Shown: in pieces, positions 31,543 to 34,573 of the stretch
How the letters are laid out: each line of letters opens with the position of its first letter
Numbering within the stretch: the stretch's first letter is position 1
Assembly (NCBI GenBank): GCA_035478375.1
Contig: DATIJQ010000029.1
Span: 1 to 34,573 of the forward strand
DNA: 34,573 nt
Source of the DNA: DASTDY01 sp035478375
GTDB taxonomy: Bacteria > Patescibacteriota > Saccharimonadia > Saccharimonadales > EFPC-124
Direction of reading: 5' to 3'
Translations under genes and position numbers: made by a program
The notes under the pieces: model-generated
What the model was told of the DNA's origin: nothing
What the model saw: the letters and a program-made list of their open reading frames with translations, nothing else
Databases searched by the model: none

Positions 31543-32031
31543 ATGAATAAATTAGTAAATAAAGAAGCAAAAGGCTTTACGATCATCGAGGTTGTATTAG
31601 TGCTTGCAATTGCAGGTCTTATCTTCTTGGTTGTATTCTTGGCATTGCCAGCTTTACAACGGTCGCAACGTGACACGCAGCGCAAGAGTGACTTGGGACG
31701 GATGATGAGTCAGATTACGGCTTACACCGCTAATAACCAAGGTGTTTTGCCAACTGCTTGGGGATCTTCTTCAGCGTTTATGACAAGTTATATGAAGAGT
31801 GGCGGTCAATCGTTTAGTGATCCACAAAGTAATAGTGACTATGCCATTACGTCTAAGAGTACAGCGGCCGCAGCTTCAGGTTTGACATCCGGTAACATCT
31901 GGGTTTATCCTGGCTTTAAGTGTGACAGCACAGTCACTGACGGCTCAGGCGTCTCATCTACAGGTAACACCCGTCAATTAGCGGCACTCATTTATCAAGA
32001 GCAGGGTGGATTCTACTGCCAGAATAACTAG
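31543..32031 (+). CDS. Type IV major pilin (PilA/PilE-like)
   Basis: I take the ATG at 31543, which follows AGGAAAGGTGG, rather than the GTG at 31537, which overlaps that ribosome site. The 162-aa protein has a class III signal: a basic leader ending KEAKG, then FTIIEVVLVLAIAGLIFLVV with Phe+1 and Glu+5 after cleavage by PilD. The external part is Ser/Thr/Gly-rich and has two cysteines (about residues 128 and 160) that could make the usual C-terminal disulfide loop. Its own promoter, strong ribosome site and terminator fit high expression, as expected of the main subunit. Confidence 0.9.
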   Translation: MNKLVNKEAKGFTIIEVVLVLAIAGLIFLVVFLALPALQRSQRDTQRKSDLGRMMSQITAYTANNQGVLPTAWGSSSAFMTSYMKSGGQSFSDPQSNSDYAITSKSTAAAASGLTSGNIWVYPGFKCDSTVTDGSGVSSTGNTRQLAALIYQEQGGFYCQNN

Positions 32032-32057
32032 TACAGCTTGTGAGCTGAAAGCAAGTA

Positions 32058-32084
32058 ATGCACCCCCTCTTGGGGTGCATTTTT
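32058..32084 (+). terminator. Intrinsic terminator of the pilin gene
   Basis: ATGCACCCC (32058-32066) pairs perfectly with GGGGTGCAT (32072-32080) around a 5-base loop, followed by TTTT. Confidence 0.9.
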
Positions 32085-32114
32085 GCATAGCATATGGCGC
32101 CCGCAGTGATTTAT

Positions 32115-32123
32115 TGATACCAT
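32115..32123 (+). promoter_or_regulatory. Extended -10 of pilD, leaderless
   Basis: TGA plus TACCAT (32118-32123) is followed by a predicted +1 at about 32130, one base before the ATG at 32131. No ribosome site is present. Confidence 0.5.
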
Positions 32124-32130
32124 AAGCGTA

Positions 32131-32934
32131 ATGATTATATCTGGAATTTTTGTAACTCTCTTTGGTCTCGCCTTCGGCAGCTTTGCCGGCGCACTTGCCT
32201 GGCGCCTGCACACCAAACGCAACTTTACCACCGACCGTTCGGAATGCGAACACTGCCACCATAAACTCGGCGTGCTCGACCTAATCCCCATAGTCAGCTG
32301 GCTCTCTTTACACGGCAAGTGCCGCTACTGCAAAAAACCAATTGGGTCGCTTACATTTTTTACCGAGCTCGGCATGGGCGCTGCATTTCTTGTGTCGTAC
32401 CTTTGCTGGCCAATGGGACTTGCCACCTGGCAGGGTGACGTGCTGTTTGGCTTGTGGCTCGTATACCTCGTGCTGCTTGGCATTTTACTTGTGTACGACG
32501 TGCGCTGGGGGCTTTTGCCCGACAAAATAACGTACCCGCTTATTGTCCTCGGTTTTGTCGACGCCGCCATACAAATAAGCGCTCACGGCGGCGGTGTTGC
32601 AGCGTATGCGGCCCAAGTTGTACTGGGCGTTGCGGCCATGGCTGGCGTGTACGGCGCGCTGTACGTCTTTTCGAAAGGCAAATGGGTCGGCTTTGGCGAT
32701 GTAAAGCTTGCCGTGTTTATTGGCGCAGTGTTAGGTTGGGAAAAAACACTTTTGGTTCTCATTTTGGCGAACGTTATTGGCCTGCTGGTTGTCGCGCCAG
32801 GCCTTATTTTGGGCAAACTCACACCAAAAAGCCACGTACCATTCGGACCGTTTATGATAATCGCGTTTATTATTGCCGGTTTGTTTGGCAGCGCGATTAT
32901 AAATTGGTATATTCACTTTTTTGTACTAGTTTAA
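32131..32934 (+). CDS. pilD: Prepilin peptidase PilD
   Basis: The 267-aa membrane protein is a GXGD-type aspartic protease. The N-terminal domain carries the zinc-type cysteines Cys39/Cys42 and Cys64/Cys67. The catalytic aspartates are Asp123 (in VYDVRWGLLPDKITYP) and Asp190 (in the GFGDVK motif). About eight membrane segments are present. It cuts the leader of the pilins encoded on both sides and methylates the new N-terminus. Its closeness to four pilin genes fits that role. Translation is predicted to be leaderless. Confidence 0.96.
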   Translation: MIISGIFVTLFGLAFGSFAGALAWRLHTKRNFTTDRSECEHCHHKLGVLDLIPIVSWLSLHGKCRYCKKPIGSLTFFTELGMGAAFLVSYLCWPMGLATWQGDVLFGLWLVYLVLLGILLVYDVRWGLLPDKITYPLIVLGFVDAAIQISAHGGGVAAYAAQVVLGVAAMAGVYGALYVFSKGKWVGFGDVKLAVFIGAVLGWEKTLLVLILANVIGLLVVAPGLILGKLTPKSHVPFGPFMIIAFIIAGLFGSAIINWYIHFFVLV

Positions 32935-32956
32935 ATGTAAAATACTAAGCCGCTTA

Positions 32957-32965
32957 TGCTATAAT
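32957..32965 (+). promoter_or_regulatory. Extended -10 of the minor pilin genes
   Basis: TGC plus TATAAT (32960-32965), inside the same 14-base string seen before pilM. The predicted leader is about four bases. Confidence 0.7.
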
Positions 32966-32975
32966 CAACCTCAAG

Positions 32976-33734
32976 ATGGGTGTTGAAAATCGTCAGCGTG
33001 GCTTTACAGTCATAGAAATTTCGCTGTTCTTGGCCTTTACTGGTATGTTGTTCTTGATAGCCATTATTGGCACCGGCAACACCTTGCGTACTGTGCGCTT
33101 TGGCGATAGCGGCCACTCATTGCAGGCCTTTGTGCAGCGTCAGTACGACGACATTATTAATGGCCTCAACAGCCGCCTTGGTAACGAAAACTGTAGCGCT
33201 GGCGTAGTCACCAATGGTGCGAACCAAACGCCTGGCACGAGCGACTGCCTGCTTATTGGTAGGCTCCTTGTGTTTGTGCCTAATAGTGCAACAGTTACGC
33301 AGTATGACGTTATTGGTACGGAGCCAGCTAACCTCGATTACACGCAATCCGATGCGCAGCTAATATCGGCATATCATCCGCAGGTTGTAACAGCTAGCCA
33401 AGTTGCGACGTTTGATATCCCTTGGGGTGCCTACGTTATGGGCACCAAGCGCTTATCGGACAGCCAGGCGGTGACTGGGTTGCTGCTTATACGCAGTCCA
33501 AAGTCTAGCCGTGTTGTCAGTTATACCTATAAAGCGGGCAGTCCGGTCGCAAACGACATTAGTAGTATTGTTAACAACAGCGCTAACATAGGTCAAACTG
33601 CTAATTTCTGTGTAGAAAACGCCGATGGCGCCGGGCTTCCTGTTAAAATTGTAGTAACAAGCGCACCGGATCAGCAGGCGGTGCAAGCGGTATTTGATGC
33701 CAATGGGAGTGGGAATGACTGCAATGGGGTATAA
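32976..33734 (+). CDS. Pilin-like (minor pilin) protein, 252 aa
   Basis: A short basic leader (MGVENRQRG) precedes FTVIEISLFLAFTGMLFLIA, a class III signal with Phe+1 and Glu+5. The external part of about 220 residues contains Cys pairs (about 68 and 89; 210 and 250) and no recognised domain. Its size and position fit a GspJ/PilW-class minor pilin of the tip complex. It is the first of three pilin-like genes with overlapping ends. Confidence 0.85.
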   Translation: MGVENRQRGFTVIEISLFLAFTGMLFLIAIIGTGNTLRTVRFGDSGHSLQAFVQRQYDDIINGLNSRLGNENCSAGVVTNGANQTPGTSDCLLIGRLLVFVPNSATVTQYDVIGTEPANLDYTQSDAQLISAYHPQVVTASQVATFDIPWGAYVMGTKRLSDSQAVTGLLLIRSPKSSRVVSYTYKAGSPVANDISSIVNNSANIGQTANFCVENADGAGLPVKIVVTSAPDQQAVQAVFDANGSGNDCNGV

Positions 33735-34266
33735 AGTACAACACGGCGACACATTAGTAGAAGTGCTCATGGCAATCGTCATTATGAGCATGGTTATTGT
33801 TGGCGCCCTTACTATAATGTCGCGCGGTTTGGCTGCGGCGCAGATTGCGGTTGAGCATTCCGAAGTCCGTCTATCTATAAATAGCCAAATCGAACAACTA
33901 CGTTTTGCCCGCGATAGTTACTTAGCCAACCCCGCTGACCCCAGTGGCGCACAATGGAAAGCAATTGTCATTGCCAGCAACACTACGCCAATCACATACG
34001 ATTCGTCATGTACCACAACCAGCGGTAAACAAGCTTTTTATATGACAAAAAACGGCAGTCAGGTAACACGCAATAATTACACGCCAGCAACGCCTCCGAC
34101 AGTAGCAACTGCGGGTACTGGTTTATGGGTTGAGTCAGTGCTTTCGCCAAGCGGCATATCACCGGCATATGTCGATTTTGTAATCCGCGCGTGCTGGCCA
34201 GCACTTGGCACAAGCACAGCTCAGCAAGCGGTAACTGCGCAGAGGTTGTATGACCCAACACGCTAA
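33724..34266 (+). CDS. Minor pilin, PilV/GspI-like, 180 aa
   Basis: Several in-frame starts are possible (33694, 33715, 33724). I prefer the ATG at 33724, with GGAGTGGGA about ten bases upstream; it overlaps the end of the previous gene by 11 bases. The leader MGYKVQHG is followed by DTLVEVLMAIVIMSMVIVGA, so after cleavage the first residue would be Asp instead of Phe, with Glu+5 kept. The external domain (about 150 residues) is not recognised. Confidence 0.85.
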   Translation: MGYKVQHGDTLVEVLMAIVIMSMVIVGALTIMSRGLAAAQIAVEHSEVRLSINSQIEQLRFARDSYLANPADPSGAQWKAIVIASNTTPITYDSSCTTTSGKQAFYMTKNGSQVTRNNYTPATPPTVATAGTGLWVESVLSPSGISPAYVDFVIRACWPALGTSTAQQAVTAQRLYDPTR

Positions 34267-34573
34267 TCAAACTGGATTTACCCTGGTCGAAATGCTTTTT
34301 GCGCTGGCATTTATGGCCTTTTTGTTGATTTTTGCGACTACCACAGTTATTCAAGTCATGCAGACATACAACAAAGGTTTGGCCGTAAAAGAAATCAACG
34401 AAACCGCGCGCGCCACCATGGAAGACGTGTCACGTATTATAAAAACGAGCAGTCCAAGCTCCATCGTCACATCGACTACCGGTAGCGGACGGGTTTGCTT
34501 TGGCAGCGTTAGCTACGTTTGGAACCTCCAAAACACCACAACCAACCAATATAGTATAACCAGCGGCGGCGGT
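34250..34573 (+). CDS. Minor pilin, PilW/GspJ-like, cut by window end
   Basis: The ATG at 34250 follows AGAGG and overlaps the previous gene by 17 bases. The 108 residues visible start MTQHANQTG, with cleavage before FTLVEMLFALAFMAFLLIFA (Phe+1, Glu+5), followed by a helix with TYNKGLAVKEINETARATME typical of minor pilins. No stop is reached before the window ends. Confidence 0.85.
   Translation, partial: MTQHANQTGFTLVEMLFALAFMAFLLIFATTTVIQVMQTYNKGLAVKEINETARATMEDVSRIIKTSSPSSIVTSTTGSGRVCFGSVSYVWNLQNTTTNQYSITSGGG

Noticed and set aside
1..34573. CRISPR arrays, tRNA or rRNA genes, insertion sequences
   Set aside because: No repeat-spacer periodicity, cloverleaf, rRNA segment or transposase was found on either strand.

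Overview
The window looks like chromosome of a Saccharibacteria-type (TM7, Patescibacteria/CPR) bacterium with a single membrane. The basis is the combination of a type IV pilus locus without any secretin (PilQ) or PilP, FtsK, a GtrA/GT2 surface-glycan cluster, many genes starting directly at or within a few bases of a predicted +1, and TGA used as a stop codon (for example the genes at 47-973 and 7570-7995), which argues against the recoded CPR lineages. The lineage is inferred from this reading; no database was searched.

Layout. 47-973 (-) is an orphan. 974-1361 is non-coding with strong hairpins. 1362-5014 holds yajQ, an orphan lipoprotein and ftsK. 5049-7247 (-) is a phage-tailspike-like beta-helix protein with a structured leader. 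7570-12097 is a four-gene glycan operon (GtrA, DPM1-like GT2, GT-C membrane transferase, processive GT2). 12299-12640 is a 113-aa orphan whose mRNA carries an RNA control system. 12871-14508 is rpsF-ssb-rpsR-efp. 14575-19194 (-) holds a frameshifted gene, a DUF2797 protein, a small membrane protein, ychF and a 495-aa orphan. 19315-34573 is the cell-surface/pilus region: a TPR anchor protein and a 730-aa secreted protein, pilM-N-O-small gene-B-T-C, a beta-propeller/SGNH esterase, the major pilin, prepilin peptidase pilD and three further pilin-like genes, the last cut by the window end.

Most striking are the non-coding signals. (1) A complete type III hammerhead ribozyme lies at 12709-12761, between the 113-aa orphan and the rpsF promoter: every core nucleotide is canonical and all three stems are perfect. 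(2) The transcription units that have a real 5' leader carry, just after or across the stop codon and next to a GC-rich hairpin, a segment complementary to their own 5' leader. The strongest cases are the SGNH esterase gene (about 21 bp in blocks), the lipoprotein gene (16 bp with one bulge and one G-U), the hammerhead-linked orphan (10 bp), the glycan operon (10+5 bp) and the first orphan (10 of 11). The sequences differ from gene to gene, so they are not copies of one repeat; they would fold each mRNA into a closed loop with its two ends together. (3) Housekeeping genes such as yajQ, ftsK, ychF, the DUF2797 gene and pilD look leaderless and cannot have this arrangement. (4) The glycan operon and the orphan genes at 47-973 and 12299-12640 use GC-rich codons (AAG, CTG, GAC) unlike their AAA/TTA-rich neighbours. 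Two of these three units have a terminator-like hairpin between promoter and start codon.

Working together, the pilus genes would build a retractable monoderm pilus. The glycan operon, the beta-helix protein and the esterase would make or act on surface polysaccharide, as expected of a host-attached epibiont.
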